64,000 bases of DNA from Kitasatospora sp. CB01950 (GCF_001905465.1 NZ_LISX01000003.1:1-64000); one strand, 5' to 3'. Shown: positions 8,777 through 17,861, counted from the first letter of the stretch. The notes: generated by a model from the sequence alone, not told the origin. Made by a program: numbers and translations.

Positions 8777-9151
8777 TCAGCTCGGGGAGCCGACGCGGTG
8801 CAAGGTGCCGTCCGGATCGACATAGCCGAACTCGCGCAGCCCGTACGGGGTGTCGGCCGGATCGGACAGCCGCCCCGGCGGATCGGCCGCCCTCCACTCG
8901 GCGTGCACCGCGTCCGCGTCCGACACGTACAGGTAGACCACCGCGCCGGTACGCAGCGGGTCGTGCTCCGCCCACTCGGTCAGGTGGAGCTCCACCGCGC
9001 CGCGCGAGACGAAGCCGTACCCGCGACCGCCCGCGTACGGTTCGGCCGTGAACCCCAGGCGGCGGTAGCGCGCCAGGGCGGCGGCCAGGTCGCGGACCGG
9101 CACCACCGGGGCGACCCGCTCGAACACGACAGGGCCGGGCTGTACAGACAC
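8777..9151 (-). CDS. VOC-family protein (bleomycin-resistance-like)
   Basis: This 124-residue protein has two half-modules. ERVAPVVPVRDLAAALARYRRLGF opens the first and VYLYVSDADAVHAEWRAA the second, and GLREFGYVDPDGTLHRVG is the usual end. It resembles the bleomycin-resistance/dihydroxybiphenyl dioxygenase superfamily, whose members bind drugs or catalyse metal-assisted reactions; the substrate cannot be told. I chose the GTG at 9151 because AGGAGG lies just upstream. The frame continues open through a transposase remnant, which is not part of this protein. Confidence 0.8.
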   Translation of the reverse strand: MSVQPGPVVFERVAPVVPVRDLAAALARYRRLGFTAEPYAGGRGYGFVSRGAVELHLTEWAEHDPLRTGAVVYLYVSDADAVHAEWRAADPPGRLSDPADTPYGLREFGYVDPDGTLHRVGSPS

Positions 9152-9264
9152 GCGCTCCTCCTGGGGCCGGGCAGTGCGGTGGAAGTGCCAGTGTCCCCCG
9201 CCGTCCGGGGCCACGCCCTGCATGTCGGGTTCGGGCAGTGTCCTGTGGATCACTGCATAGAGGA

Positions 9265-9405
9265 AGTCGAAACCGGGTGGGCGTCCGCCTCGCGAGCCGC
9301 GCCGCCTGCGGTTGGCGATCTGGTTGGCGGGTTCCGGGATCACTGCCGTCCTGGTCCTGGGTCTTCCGCTCCCGATCCTGGGCACGCGGATGCCGCCCAG
9401 GTGAG
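9265..9405 (-). mobile_element. Internally deleted IS5-type transposase remnant
   Basis: Reading leftward, GGIRVPRIGSGRPRTRT is followed at once by AVIPEPANQIANRRRRGSRG and then GRPPGFD. Both pieces are hallmarks of streptomycete IS5-group DDE transposases. In intact copies they are separated by roughly 25-30 residues that include the DAVLADKAYSS motif with a catalytic Asp. That part is missing in frame here, and neither end of the element nor the remaining catalytic residues are present. It is a dead scar between a VOC gene and a frameshifted HEAT-like gene. Confidence 0.6.
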
Positions 9406-9420
9406 CTCCGAACCCACCCG

Positions 9421-9832
9421 TCAGCGGCTGAGCAGGTCGAGGGCGAGGGTGCGGAGTTCGCGGTCGGCGTGGCCGCCGCCGGTGGGGGTGAGGGGGGGCG
9501 GGGGTCAGACGGTGGGGGGAGAAGGCGAGGGCGCGGAGGGTGGGGCGGAGGGGGTCGGGGGTGCGGCCGGTGGCGGCGAGGGCGCGGAGGGCGGTGAGGC
9601 CGAGGGCGGTGGGGGCGACGAGGGCGGCCAGGACGGGGACGGCGGGTGCGGATGCCGGGTAGACGCTGCCCTGGTGGTGCACCGTGCCGAACAGCTCGTG
9701 CACGGCCTCGTCGAGGGCCTCCGGATCCGGTGCGTACAGGGCGCGGATCAGCTCCGGGACGTCCTCGGCGGAGCCGTACGCGTGCGAGAGTGCGGCCCAG
9801 TCGAGCAGGTCGAGTTCGTTCGGCGGTCGCAT
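9421..9832 (-). pseudogene. HEAT-repeat-like small protein, frameshifted in a C tract
   Basis: The ATG at 9832 has GAGGAG upstream and starts MRPPNELDLLDWAALSHAYG, followed by DVPELIRAL and GTVHHQGSVYPASAPAVPVL, the usual opening of streptomycete HEAT-like proteins. After about 110 residues the frame becomes a Pro/Arg/His-rich shadow. One extra base in the C-rich run at 9481-9515 restores a good ending, GHADRELRTLALDLLSR, with a TGA at 9421-9423. A one-base indel therefore explains the whole gene (about 136 residues). It may be a homopolymer sequencing error, slippage, or true loss. Confidence 0.6.
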
Positions 9833-10073
9833 GCTGTGCACTCCTCGGCGGATCGGGTGCGGCCGACGCTGTCGGGAGGTGGGGACAGCCGGCGGGGGCG
9901 TTGACAAGTCGCCCGGTACGTACGGGAGTTGAACGGAACATCGGCCTCGTTGACACCGTGCCGACAAGACCCGTACGGTCGCTCCACCTCAATCGGTCGA
10001 CCGGTCGGGCCTGTCGGGGCTCACGCCGCCCGCCGGAGCCGAAGGAGCACCACCCTCCACGAAAGGGACACGC

Positions 10074-11675
10074 GTGCACCACGGACTCCGACCCAAGCCC
10101 CGCTCCCGGCGCCTCGCGCCGACGGCCCTCCTGCTCGCGGCCGTGCTCGCCGTCGCCGGCCTCGCCATCGGTCGAGCCGGCCGCGCCGAGGCCGACAGCG
10201 CGGACGCCTTCGCGACCCGCTGCGGGATCCACTTCTGCCTGAACGGCAAGGAGTACTACTTCGCGGGCGCCAACACCTACGACATGTTCACCTACGGCGG
10301 CAGCTACGGTGACACCGAGACCACGTTCATGGACAAGGCCCGGATCGACGCCCAGTTCGCGCACCTGCAGGCCGACAAGGTCGACGTCCTGCGGCTGTGG
10401 ATGTTCAGCCACGAGGACTGGCACGGCTTCGAGAAGTCCAAAGGCGTGTACGACGAGCAGGAGTTCTCCGAGTTCGACTACATCATCCAGTCCGCCAAGG
10501 CCCACCAGGTGCGCCTGGTGCCGGTGTTCGAGAACTACTGGGAGGCGTACGGCGGCATCGACACCCGCCTCAAGTGGGAGGGCCTGTCCGGCGGACAGCC
10601 CGGACGGGCCGCGTTCTTCGACAAGACCCGCTGCCCCGGCTGCTTCACGTCCTACAAGAACTACCTGAACCACGCGCTGAACCGGGTCAACCACTACAGC
10701 GGCGTCGCGTACAAGGACGACCCGACCATCTTCGCCTGGGACTTGATGAACGAGCCGCGCTACCAGGACCAGAGCGCCGCCGAGAACGTCAACGGCACCA
10801 CCTTGCGCGCCTGGGTCGACGAGATGGGTGCGTACGTCAAGTCCATCGACTCCAAGCACCTGTTGGGCGCGGGGCTGGAGGGTCACGGCAGCGCGTACGG
10901 CTTCGGCGGCGACGAGGGCAACCCGTTCGTGCAGGTGCAGCAGTCGCCGTACCTGGACTACACCTCCGCGCACCCGTACCCCACCGAATCCTGGGCGAAC
11001 CTGAGCATCGACCGGACCAAGGCGCTGATCCGCTCCTGGATCTCCGACTCGCACGACAAGGTCGGAAAGCCGTTCTTCATGGGCGAGTTCAACGTCAACG
11101 GGGTCGACCGCTCGGCCTGGTGGGGGCAGCTGTACCCGGACTTCGAGGCGGCCGGCGGCGACGGCAGTGGGTTCTGGTGGTACGAGGACGGCAACGTGGA
11201 CGGCAAGTTCGGCGTCCAGTCCGGCGCGCCCGAACTCTCGGTGTTCCGCGCCCACTCGGACCGGATGCGCGCCAAGTCAGGCCTCGGCGGCGGCACTTCG
11301 AGCCCCAGCCCGAGCCCCAGCCCGTCGCCCTCCAACAGCCCTGCGCCGGGCGGAAGTTGCTCGGTGCACTACGGGCTGTCGGACTGGGGCAGCTCCTTCA
11401 ACGGGGACGTCACCGTCAAGAACACCGGCAGCAGCGCCGTCAACGGCTGGCAGCTGGTGTTCTCGTTCCCCGGCGGCCAGCAGGTGACGAACATGTGGAA
11501 CGCGGTCAGCGCCCAGTCCGGCAAGCAGGTCACCGCGACCAACCCGTCCGGCTACAACACCGTGATCCCGGCCGGCGGGAGCGTCAACTTCGGCTTCAGC
11601 GGCAGCTCCACGGCCGGCACCAACGGCGTGCCGGCCGCGTTCACGCTGAACGGCGCGGCCTGCTCGACGTACTGA
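10074..11675 (+). CDS. Secreted GH5 endo-beta-mannanase with CBM2
   Basis: This 533-residue enzyme has a long basic signal peptide (cut near residue 42), a GH5 catalytic domain (about 45-400), a Ser/Pro linker (about 406-428) and a C-terminal CBM2 (about 430-533, with conserved tryptophans and a terminal Cys pair). Catalytic residues are Glu227 in DLMNEPR (acid/base) and Glu338 in FFMGEFNVNG (nucleophile). YYFAGANTYDMF near the N terminus is typical of GH5 mannanases. It should cleave beta-1,4-mannan outside the cell while the CBM binds cellulose-containing plant wall. The beta-mannosidase gene downstream supports a mannan role. The GTG at 10074 follows AAAGGGAC. Upstream, 9833-10073 contains the palindrome CGGTCGACCG. 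Confidence 0.88.
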   Translation: MHHGLRPKPRSRRLAPTALLLAAVLAVAGLAIGRAGRAEADSADAFATRCGIHFCLNGKEYYFAGANTYDMFTYGGSYGDTETTFMDKARIDAQFAHLQADKVDVLRLWMFSHEDWHGFEKSKGVYDEQEFSEFDYIIQSAKAHQVRLVPVFENYWEAYGGIDTRLKWEGLSGGQPGRAAFFDKTRCPGCFTSYKNYLNHALNRVNHYSGVAYKDDPTIFAWDLMNEPRYQDQSAAENVNGTTLRAWVDEMGAYVKSIDSKHLLGAGLEGHGSAYGFGGDEGNPFVQVQQSPYLDYTSAHPYPTESWANLSIDRTKALIRSWISDSHDKVGKPFFMGEFNVNGVDRSAWWGQLYPDFEAAGGDGSGFWWYEDGNVDGKFGVQSGAPELSVFRAHSDRMRAKSGLGGGTSSPSPSPSPSPSNSPAPGGSCSVHYGLSDWGSSFNGDVTVKNTGSSAVNGWQLVFSFPGGQQVTNMWNAVSAQSGKQVTATNPSGYNTVIPAGGSVNFGFSGSSTAGTNGVPAAFTLNGAACSTY

Positions 11676-11689
11676 CGGCAACCGGCCGG

Positions 11690-11720
11690 GCCGCCACCGC
11701 CGGAGCACGGCGGTGGCGGC
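11690..11720 (+). terminator. Strong hairpin after the mannanase gene
   Basis: GCCGCCACCGCCG (11690-11702) and its exact complement (11708-11720) flank a 5-nt loop, making a perfect 13-bp GC stem 15 bp after the stop. There is no T tract, as is common in streptomycetes. It may terminate or attenuate transcription between mannanase and mannosidase. Confidence 0.7.
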
Positions 11721-11732
11721 TCCACCGGTTCG

Positions 11733-11762
11733 TGGACAGACTCGACGGGGCGGGGCTACGGT
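11733..11762 (+). promoter_or_regulatory. Possible promoter of the beta-mannosidase gene
   Basis: TGGACA (11733-11738) and TACGGT (11757-11762) are 18 bp apart, directly after the hairpin and about 40 bp before the mannosidase start. The second gene could therefore be transcribed separately. Confidence 0.4.
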
Positions 11763-11803
11763 GCTGCTCGCGCCGCCCACCCGCCATCGAGGAGCCCGCA
11801 CAG

Positions 11804-14197
11804 ATGATGGACACCACCCCGCTCGACCAGGGCTGGAACCTGCACCACGACGGCGAGTTGCTGCCCGCGACGGTGCCCGGCTGCGTCCACACCGACCTGC
11901 TCGCGGCCGGGCTGATCCCCGACCCGTACCTCGACGCCAACGAGCTGGAGGTCGCCTGGGTCGGCCGCCGCGACTGGACGTACCGCCTCGACCTGCCCGC
12001 GTACGGCAGCGCCCACGAACGCACCGACCTGGTCTTCGACGGACTGGACACCGTCGCCACCGTCACCCTCGGCGGCGCCGTCCTCGGCTCCACCCGCAAC
12101 ATGCACCGCCGCCACCGCTTCGACGCCACCGGCCTGGCCGGCGAGCTGACGGTACGTTTCACCAGCGCCTACACGGAGGCCGAGCGGGTGCGCGCGCTGG
12201 TCGGCGACCGGCCCAACGAGTACCCCGAACCGTTCCAGTACATCCGCAAGATGGCCAGCAGCTTCGGCTGGGACTGGGGCCCGACCCTGCCCACCGCCGG
12301 CATCTGGAAGCCCGCCCGCCTCGAACACTGGTCCACCGCGCGGATCGCCGACGTCCGCCCGCTGATCACCGTCGACGGCGCCACCGGCCGGGTCGAGGTG
12401 CACCTCACCGTCGAACGCACCGCCACCGGCGCCGGACGCCCGCTCACCGCCCGCGCCACCGTCGCCGGCGCGCACACGGAGGCGGTCCTCGACGGCGACC
12501 GCGCCGTGCTGGTGCTGGAAGCCGCCGACGTCGAACGGTGGTGGCCACGCGGCCACGGCGCACAGCCCCGCTACGAACTCGCCGTCACGATCGCCGACGG
12601 CGAGACCCGACTCGACGCCTGGCAGCGGCGGATCGGCTTCCGCACCGTCGAACTGCACCGCACCCCCGACGCCACCGGCACCCCCTTCACGCTGGCCGTC
12701 AACGGCGAGCCGCTCTTCGTCCGCGGCGCCAACTGGATTCCCGACGACACCCTGATCACCCGCGTCACCCCCGCCCGCTACCGCACCCGCCTGGAACAGG
12801 CCGTCGACGCCAACGTCGACCTGATCCGGGTCTGGGGCGGCGGCATCTACGAACAGGACGCGTTCTACGACGCCTGCGACGAACTCGGCCTGCTGGTCTG
12901 GCAGGACTTCCCGTTCGCCTGCGCCGCCTACCCCGAGGAACAGCCACTGCGCGGCGAGATCGAGGCCGAGGCCCGCGACAACGTCGTCCGCCTGATGCCG
13001 CACCCCTCGCTGGTGCTGTGGAACGGCAACAACGAGAACCAGTGGGGCTTCCGCGACTGGGGCTGGGAGGAGAAGCTGAACGGCGACTCCTGGGGCGAGG
13101 GCTACTACCTCGGCCTGCTGCCCCGGATCGTCGCCGAACTCGACCCCACCCGCCCCTACAGCGCCGGCAGCCCCTGGTCCGGCAGTTGGGACCACCACCC
13201 CAACGACGTCGACCACGGCACCCACCACTCCTGGGACGTCTGGAACCGCGAGGACTTCGCCGCCTACCGCGCCACCGTCCCGCGCTTCGTCGCCGAATTC
13301 GGCTGGCAGGCCCCGCCCGCCCACGCCACCCTGCGCCGCGCCCTCCCCGGGGAGACCCTCGCCCCCGACTCGCCCGGCATGCGCCACCACCAGAAGGCCG
13401 GCGACGGCAACGGCAAACTCCGCCGCGGCCTGGAACGCCACTTCGGCCTCCCCGCCGACTTCGACCGCTGGCACTACCTCACCCAGCTGATCCAGGCCCG
13501 CGCCATCTCCACCGGCATCGAACACTGGCGCTCCCACTGGCCGCACTGCGCCGGCACCATCGTCTGGCAGCTCAACGACTGCTGGCCGGTCTCCTCCTGG
13601 TCCGCCGTCGACGGCGACGGCCGCCTCAAGCCCCTGCACCACGAACTGCGCCGCCTCTACGCCGACCGCCTGCTCACCCTCCAGCCCGCCGATCGCGACG
13701 GCGCACCCCGCACCGCCCTGGTCAACCAGTCCGCCCGGCCGTGGACCACCACCCTCCGGCTGCGCCGCCTGCACGCCGACGGCCGGCTGCTCGCCGAACA
13801 CGCCGGGCCGGCCGTCGTCGCCGCCCGGTCGGTGCTCCGACTGCCGGTGGCGGAAGGGCTGTCGGCGTCCGGCCGGGACGAGTACCTGGTGGCCGACGCG
13901 GACGGGCTGCGGGCCGTGCACTTCCCCGTCGCCGACAAGGAATTCGCCTACCCGAAGCCCGAGTTCGACCTCGACGTCACACCGGCCGGGGACGGCGCGG
14001 CGGACGTCCGGATCACCGCCCGCACGCTGCTGCGCGACCTGCTGCTCCAGCCCGACCGCCTGCACCCCGCCGCCACCGCCGACCGCGGCCTGACCACGCT
14101 GCTCCCCGGCGAACACGCCACCGTGCGGGTGCACGGCGCGGGCCTGCCGACCGCCGCACAGGTCCGGGCCGCGCTGTTCTGCGTCGAACCCTCGTGA
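11804..14197 (+). CDS. GH2 beta-mannosidase
   Basis: This 797-residue intracellular protein (no signal peptide) opens TTPLDQGWNLHHDG and VPGCVHTDLLAAGLIPDP, diagnostic of GH2 beta-mannosidases. It has the sugar-binding, immunoglobulin-like and TIM-barrel domains expected. Catalytic residues are Glu411 in WNGNNENQWG and Glu498 in VAEFGWQ; KMASSFGWDWGP is also conserved. It should release mannose from the non-reducing end of manno-oligosaccharides made by the upstream mannanase and then imported. There are two possible starts, ATG at 11804 and at 11807; GAGGAG lies upstream. Length is normal for the family. Confidence 0.93.
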   Translation: MMDTTPLDQGWNLHHDGELLPATVPGCVHTDLLAAGLIPDPYLDANELEVAWVGRRDWTYRLDLPAYGSAHERTDLVFDGLDTVATVTLGGAVLGSTRNMHRRHRFDATGLAGELTVRFTSAYTEAERVRALVGDRPNEYPEPFQYIRKMASSFGWDWGPTLPTAGIWKPARLEHWSTARIADVRPLITVDGATGRVEVHLTVERTATGAGRPLTARATVAGAHTEAVLDGDRAVLVLEAADVERWWPRGHGAQPRYELAVTIADGETRLDAWQRRIGFRTVELHRTPDATGTPFTLAVNGEPLFVRGANWIPDDTLITRVTPARYRTRLEQAVDANVDLIRVWGGGIYEQDAFYDACDELGLLVWQDFPFACAAYPEEQPLRGEIEAEARDNVVRLMPHPSLVLWNGNNENQWGFRDWGWEEKLNGDSWGEGYYLGLLPRIVAELDPTRPYSAGSPWSGSWDHHPNDVDHGTHHSWDVWNREDFAAYRATVPRFVAEFGWQAPPAHATLRRALPGETLAPDSPGMRHHQKAGDGNGKLRRGLERHFGLPADFDRWHYLTQLIQARAISTGIEHWRSHWPHCAGTIVWQLNDCWPVSSWSAVDGDGRLKPLHHELRRLYADRLLTLQPADRDGAPRTALVNQSARPWTTTLRLRRLHADGRLLAEHAGPAVVAARSVLRLPVAEGLSASGRDEYLVADADGLRAVHFPVADKEFAYPKPEFDLDVTPAGDGAADVRITARTLLRDLLLQPDRLHPAATADRGLTTLLPGEHATVRVHGAGLPTAAQVRAALFCVEPS

Positions 14198-14241
14198 GCA
14201 CCACTACACCGCAGGCGGGGCGCTGAGCCGACCCGCCGGGC

Positions 14242-15150
14242 TCAGGCCGGCGGGGCGTCCAGCAGGGCGAGGTGGGCGCCGGTGAGGCGCAGGCTCGCGG
14301 CGGCGAGGTTCTCGGCCAGGTGGGCGAGGCTGCCGGTGCCCGGGATGGCGAGGACGTGGGGGCCGCGGTGGAGGGTCCAGGCGAGGCGGACCTGGGCGGG
14401 GGTGGCGTCGAGTTCGGCGGCGACGGCGGCGACCCGGCGGTCCTGTTCGGCGGCCGCCGCGGCCTCGCGGTTGAGGCCGGCGATGGCGAAGAACGGGACG
14501 AAGGCGATGCCCAGTTCGGCGCAGAGGCCGAGCACGCCGGTCCGCTCGGCGTTCCGCCAGTCCAGCCCGAAGGAGTTCTGCACGCACACCACCGGGGCGA
14601 TCTCCCGGGCCTCCCGGACGTGCTCGGGCTTGACGTTGGACAGCCCCAGGTGCCGGATCAGCCCGGCGTCGCGCAGCTCGGCGAGTGCCCCGAAGTGCTC
14701 GGCGACCGATTCGCAGTCGCGGCCGAGCCGGCGCAGGTTGACCACGTCCAGGTGGTCGCGGCCGAGCTGGCGCAGGTTCTCCTCGACCTGGCCGCGCAGC
14801 TCGTCCGGCCGGGCCATGCCCTGCCACTCGCCGGACGGGCCGCGGCCCGGGCCGACCTTGGTGACCACCACCACCTCGTGGCCCCGCCAGGCGGTCAGCG
14901 CCCGGTTGATCAACTCGTTGGCGGAGCGCAGCGGCGAGAAGTAGAAGGAGGCCGTGTCGACGTGGTCGACGCCGTGCTCGAACGCGGTGTGCAGCAGCCG
15001 GACGGCGTGCGCGCGGTCGATCGGAGCGCCGTCGGAGTTGCCCATCATGCCGTTGCCGGTGAGCCGCATCGCGCCGTAGCCGAGCCGGTTCACCTCCAGG
15101 TCGCCGAGCTTCCAGGTGCCTGCCGCCGCCGCCGGTGCGTCCGTGGCCAT
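14242..15150 (-). CDS. Aldo/keto reductase
   Basis: This 302-residue protein has an AKR barrel: LGYGAMRLTG near the N terminus, DHVDTASFYFSPLRSANELI with Asp and Tyr of the tetrad, and VVVTKVGPG with the Lys. The fourth residue, usually His, falls in DVVNLRRLG, a variant common in this subgroup. IRHLGLSNVKPEHV and AIPGTGSLAHLAENLAAA match the NADPH-binding part. It should reduce aldehydes or ketones in the cytosol. GGGAGG precedes the ATG at 15150. It is convergent with the mannosidase gene. Substrate unknown. Confidence 0.9.
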   Translation of the reverse strand: MATDAPAAAAGTWKLGDLEVNRLGYGAMRLTGNGMMGNSDGAPIDRAHAVRLLHTAFEHGVDHVDTASFYFSPLRSANELINRALTAWRGHEVVVVTKVGPGRGPSGEWQGMARPDELRGQVEENLRQLGRDHLDVVNLRRLGRDCESVAEHFGALAELRDAGLIRHLGLSNVKPEHVREAREIAPVVCVQNSFGLDWRNAERTGVLGLCAELGIAFVPFFAIAGLNREAAAAAEQDRRVAAVAAELDATPAQVRLAWTLHRGPHVLAIPGTGSLAHLAENLAAASLRLTGAHLALLDAPPA

Positions 15151-15464
15151 GGTGTTCCTCCCCGTGGGTGGTGCTGTCCGGTCACGGAGTATGGGGTGCG
15201 GCGAAGGGCCCGGAACAGCCCCGGCGGGTGCGCGGAATCTCACCCGAGGATCGGGAACGAACCGGCTGCGGCCGGGAGTTGGACCGGGTGTGGGCGAGCG
15301 GGGGAGAAGCCGCCCGGACCATGGCCGAGCTGCGCCTCAGGGGGACGCTCGGCCTGCGGGTCGGGAGCGGCTAGGCTGGCCGGGCTCGGGCCTTTTACCG
15401 AAGCTTTTCCCGTGTGCCGCCGTGCGTCGGCCGCCTGTCCCCGCCCCGACGGAGGTACTCCGCC

Positions 15465-16130
15465 TTGCACCTCGACCAGTGGATCGAGAGCGTTCCGCCG
15501 ACCTCGGTGTACGTGATCATCGGACTGATCATCGGACTGGAGAGTCTGGGCATCCCGCTGCCCGGCGAGATCGCCCTGGTCACCTCCGCGCTGCTCGCCG
15601 CCAAGGGCGTCGTCAGCCCCTGGGGCGTCGCGGGCTGCGCGATCGCCGGCGCGATCATCGGCGACTCGATCGGCTACGCGATCGGCCACAAGGGCGGCCG
15701 GCCGCTGTTCGCGAAACTCGGCCGCAGGTTCCCCAAGCACTTCGGGCCCGACCATCTGGCCACCGCCGAACGGGCGTTCACGCGCTGGGGCATGTGGGCG
15801 GTGTTCTTCGGCCGCTTCGTCGCGCTGCTGCGGATCTTCGCGGGCCCGCTGGCCGGCACCCTGCGGATGCCGTACTGGAAGTTCCTGATCGCCAACGTGC
15901 TGGGCGGCGTGGTCTGGGCCGGCGGCACCACGCTGCTGGTCTACCAGGTCGGCAAGGTCGCCGAGCAGTACCTCCAGGGCGCCTCGTACATCGGCCTCGG
16001 CGCGGCCGCGCTGTTCGGCGTCGGCTCGGCGCTGGTGATCAAGCGGCGGGCGAAGAAGTCCCGCGCCGAGCACCCCGAGCAGTCCGGCGGCCCGAGCGGC
16101 GAGCCGCTCTCCGAGACGCTCGTCGACTGA
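15465..16130 (+). CDS. DedA-family membrane protein
   Basis: This 221-residue integral membrane protein has about five hydrophobic segments. LESLGIPLPGEIALVTSALLAA is the DedA N-terminal signature, and FFGRFVALLRIFAGPLAGTL carries the FxGRxxP/R-type motif. DedA proteins belong to the VTT superfamily and are linked to undecaprenyl-phosphate or phospholipid recycling. A TTG start at 15465 is chosen because GGAGG stands 10 bp upstream and earlier sequence is not hydrophobic; the C-terminal tail is polar. It is followed by a strong hairpin. Confidence 0.88.
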   Translation: MHLDQWIESVPPTSVYVIIGLIIGLESLGIPLPGEIALVTSALLAAKGVVSPWGVAGCAIAGAIIGDSIGYAIGHKGGRPLFAKLGRRFPKHFGPDHLATAERAFTRWGMWAVFFGRFVALLRIFAGPLAGTLRMPYWKFLIANVLGGVVWAGGTTLLVYQVGKVAEQYLQGASYIGLGAAALFGVGSALVIKRRAKKSRAEHPEQSGGPSGEPLSETLVD

Positions 16131-16148
16131 CCGCCGGCCGAGCCGCAC

Positions 16149-16187
16149 CCGAGGCCGCCGCGTCCGTACCGGACGCGGCGGCCTCGG
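16149..16187 (+). terminator. Long perfect hairpin after the dedA-like gene
   Basis: Arms of 18 bp (16149-16166 and 16170-16187, core GAGGCCGCCGCGTCCG and complement) close a 3-nt loop 18 bp after the stop. Its stability marks the end of the transcription unit, before the methyltransferase pair. Confidence 0.75.
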
Positions 16188-16290
16188 CGTGTTCGACGCT
16201 TCCGCAGCGGTGAACCCCGCCGTGTTCGGTGCACTCGCCGCCCCGGCCAGGGAGTAGGGTCGCAGCGCGAATCGATCACGGAGGTGGGGA

Positions 16291-16971
16291 ATGAGCACGC
16301 AGCAGAACCCGGAGCAGTGGGCGGCGGTCGACGACTACGTCGCCGACCGGCTGATCGGCGAGGACGAGGCACTGGACGCGGCCCTCGAGGCCGCCGACCG
16401 GGCCGGGCTGCCGCCGATCGCGGTGTCCGCGAGCCAGGGCAAGCTGCTCCACCTGCTGGCCCGCATGCAGGGCGCCCGCCGGATCCTGGAGATCGGCACG
16501 CTGGCCGGCTACAGCGCGATCTGGCTGGCCCGCGCGCTGCCCGACGGCGGCCGCCTGACCACGCTGGAGATCGACCCGGCGCACGCCGCCGTCGCCACCG
16601 CAAACCTGGAGCGGGCCGGCCTCGCCGACCGCGTCGAGGTCCGGCTCGGAGCGGCCCGCGACACCCTGCGGCAGCTCGTCGAGGAAGACGTCGAGCCGTA
16701 CGACCTGGTGTTCGTCGACGCCGACAAGCCGAACATCCCGCACTACCTGGAGGCGTCGATGGCGCTCACCCGGCCCGGCTCGGTGATCGTGGTCGACAAC
16801 GTGGTGCGCGGCGGCAGGCTCGCCGACGAGCACAGCACCGACGAGGCCGTGCGCGGCGTCCGGCAGCTGCACGAACTGCTCGCGGGCGACAAGCGCCTGG
16901 ACGCCACCACCGTGCAGACCGTCGGCCACAAGGGCTACGACGGCTTCACGCTGATCCGGGTGGAGGGCTGA
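16291..16971 (+). CDS. SAM-dependent O-methyltransferase (class I, COG4122 type)
   Basis: This 226-residue protein has ILEIGTLAGYSAIWLARAL as the SAM-binding glycine loop, LTTLEIDPAHA as the acidic ribose-binding strand, and DLVFVDADKPNIPHY with the conserved metal-ligand Asp of catechol/caffeoyl-type O-methyltransferases. VIVVDNVVRGGRLAD completes the site. It should methylate a small phenolic substrate using Mg2+. GGAGGTGGGGA precedes the ATG at 16291. The next gene starts 6 bp after its stop, so the two are probably co-translated. Confidence 0.92.
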   Translation: MSTQQNPEQWAAVDDYVADRLIGEDEALDAALEAADRAGLPPIAVSASQGKLLHLLARMQGARRILEIGTLAGYSAIWLARALPDGGRLTTLEIDPAHAAVATANLERAGLADRVEVRLGAARDTLRQLVEEDVEPYDLVFVDADKPNIPHYLEASMALTRPGSVIVVDNVVRGGRLADEHSTDEAVRGVRQLHELLAGDKRLDATTVQTVGHKGYDGFTLIRVEG

Positions 16972-16976
16972 GCGCC

Positions 16977-17861
16977 GTGCGGATCGGACTGCTCGGGACC
17001 GGCCCGTGGGCCGGGTTGGTGCACGCCCCCGCCCTCGCGGCCCATCCGGACGTCGAGTTCGCCGGCGTGTGGGGCCGTCGCCCGCAGGCCGCCGCCGATC
17101 TCGCGGCCGCGCACGGCGTGCCCGTGTACGAGGCGGTCGACGACCTGCTGGCCGCGGTGGACGCCGTCGCCGTCGCGCTGCCGCCCGACGTCCAGGCCGA
17201 GTACGCCGTCCGCGCCGCCGCGGCCGGCAAGCACCTGCTGCTGGACAAGCCGGTCGCCGCGACCGTGGACGCCGCCCGCGCCGTCGAGGACGCGGCCGCC
17301 GCGGCCGCCGTCGCCTCGGTGGTGTTCTTCACCGTCCGGTTCGGCGACACGCAGGGCGCCTGGATCGCCGAACAGGCCGAGCGCGGCGGCTGGTTCACCG
17401 CCCACTGCCACTGGATCGGCTCGGTGTTCACCACCGACAGCCCCTACGCCGCGTCCCCGTGGCGGCAGCAGAAGGGCGCGCTGTGGGACGTCGGCCCGCA
17501 CGCGCTGTCCGTGCTGCTGCCCGTCCTCGGCGACGTCGAACGGGTCGACGCCGCGCCCGGACCCGGCGACACCGCGCACCTGATCCTGCGCCACGCCGGC
17601 GGCGCGTCCAGCACCGTGACGCTCAGCCTGACCGCCCCGCCGGAGGCCTCCGCGAACGGAGCGGGCGTCGAACTGCGCGGCGCCGCGGGCGTCACGAGCC
17701 TGCCCGACCGGGACGCGCCGCCCACTGCCGCGTACGGCCGCGCGCTCGACGCCCTGCTGGCGGCCGTCGCGACCGGCGCCCCGCACCCGTGCGACGTCCG
17801 GTTCGGGCGGCGGGTGGTGGAGGTGCTGGCGCAGGCCGAGGAACAGCTGCTCAGGGGTTGA
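16977..17861 (+). CDS. Gfo/Idh/MocA-family oxidoreductase
   Basis: This 294-residue protein starts at a GTG with RIGLLGTGPWAGLVHAPALA, a Rossmann NAD(P)-binding motif. VAVALPPDVQAEYAVRAAAAGKHLLLDKPVA contains the family-defining EKP-type element (here DKP). WDVGPHALSVLLPVLG supplies the likely catalytic His. Members oxidise or reduce sugars, inositols or related compounds. It overlaps the convergent membrane-protein gene by 11 bp at the 3' ends. Substrate unknown. Confidence 0.88.
   Translation: MRIGLLGTGPWAGLVHAPALAAHPDVEFAGVWGRRPQAAADLAAAHGVPVYEAVDDLLAAVDAVAVALPPDVQAEYAVRAAAAGKHLLLDKPVAATVDAARAVEDAAAAAAVASVVFFTVRFGDTQGAWIAEQAERGGWFTAHCHWIGSVFTTDSPYAASPWRQQKGALWDVGPHALSVLLPVLGDVERVDAAPGPGDTAHLILRHAGGASSTVTLSLTAPPEASANGAGVELRGAAGVTSLPDRDAPPTAAYGRALDALLAAVATGAPHPCDVRFGRRVVEVLAQAEEQLLRG

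Noticed and set aside
10397..14197. A single very long open frame spanning mannanase and mannosidase
   Set aside because: The first part is a shadow of the GH5 gene in another frame (low-complexity Arg/Pro/Gly). Only 11804-14197 has family motifs.
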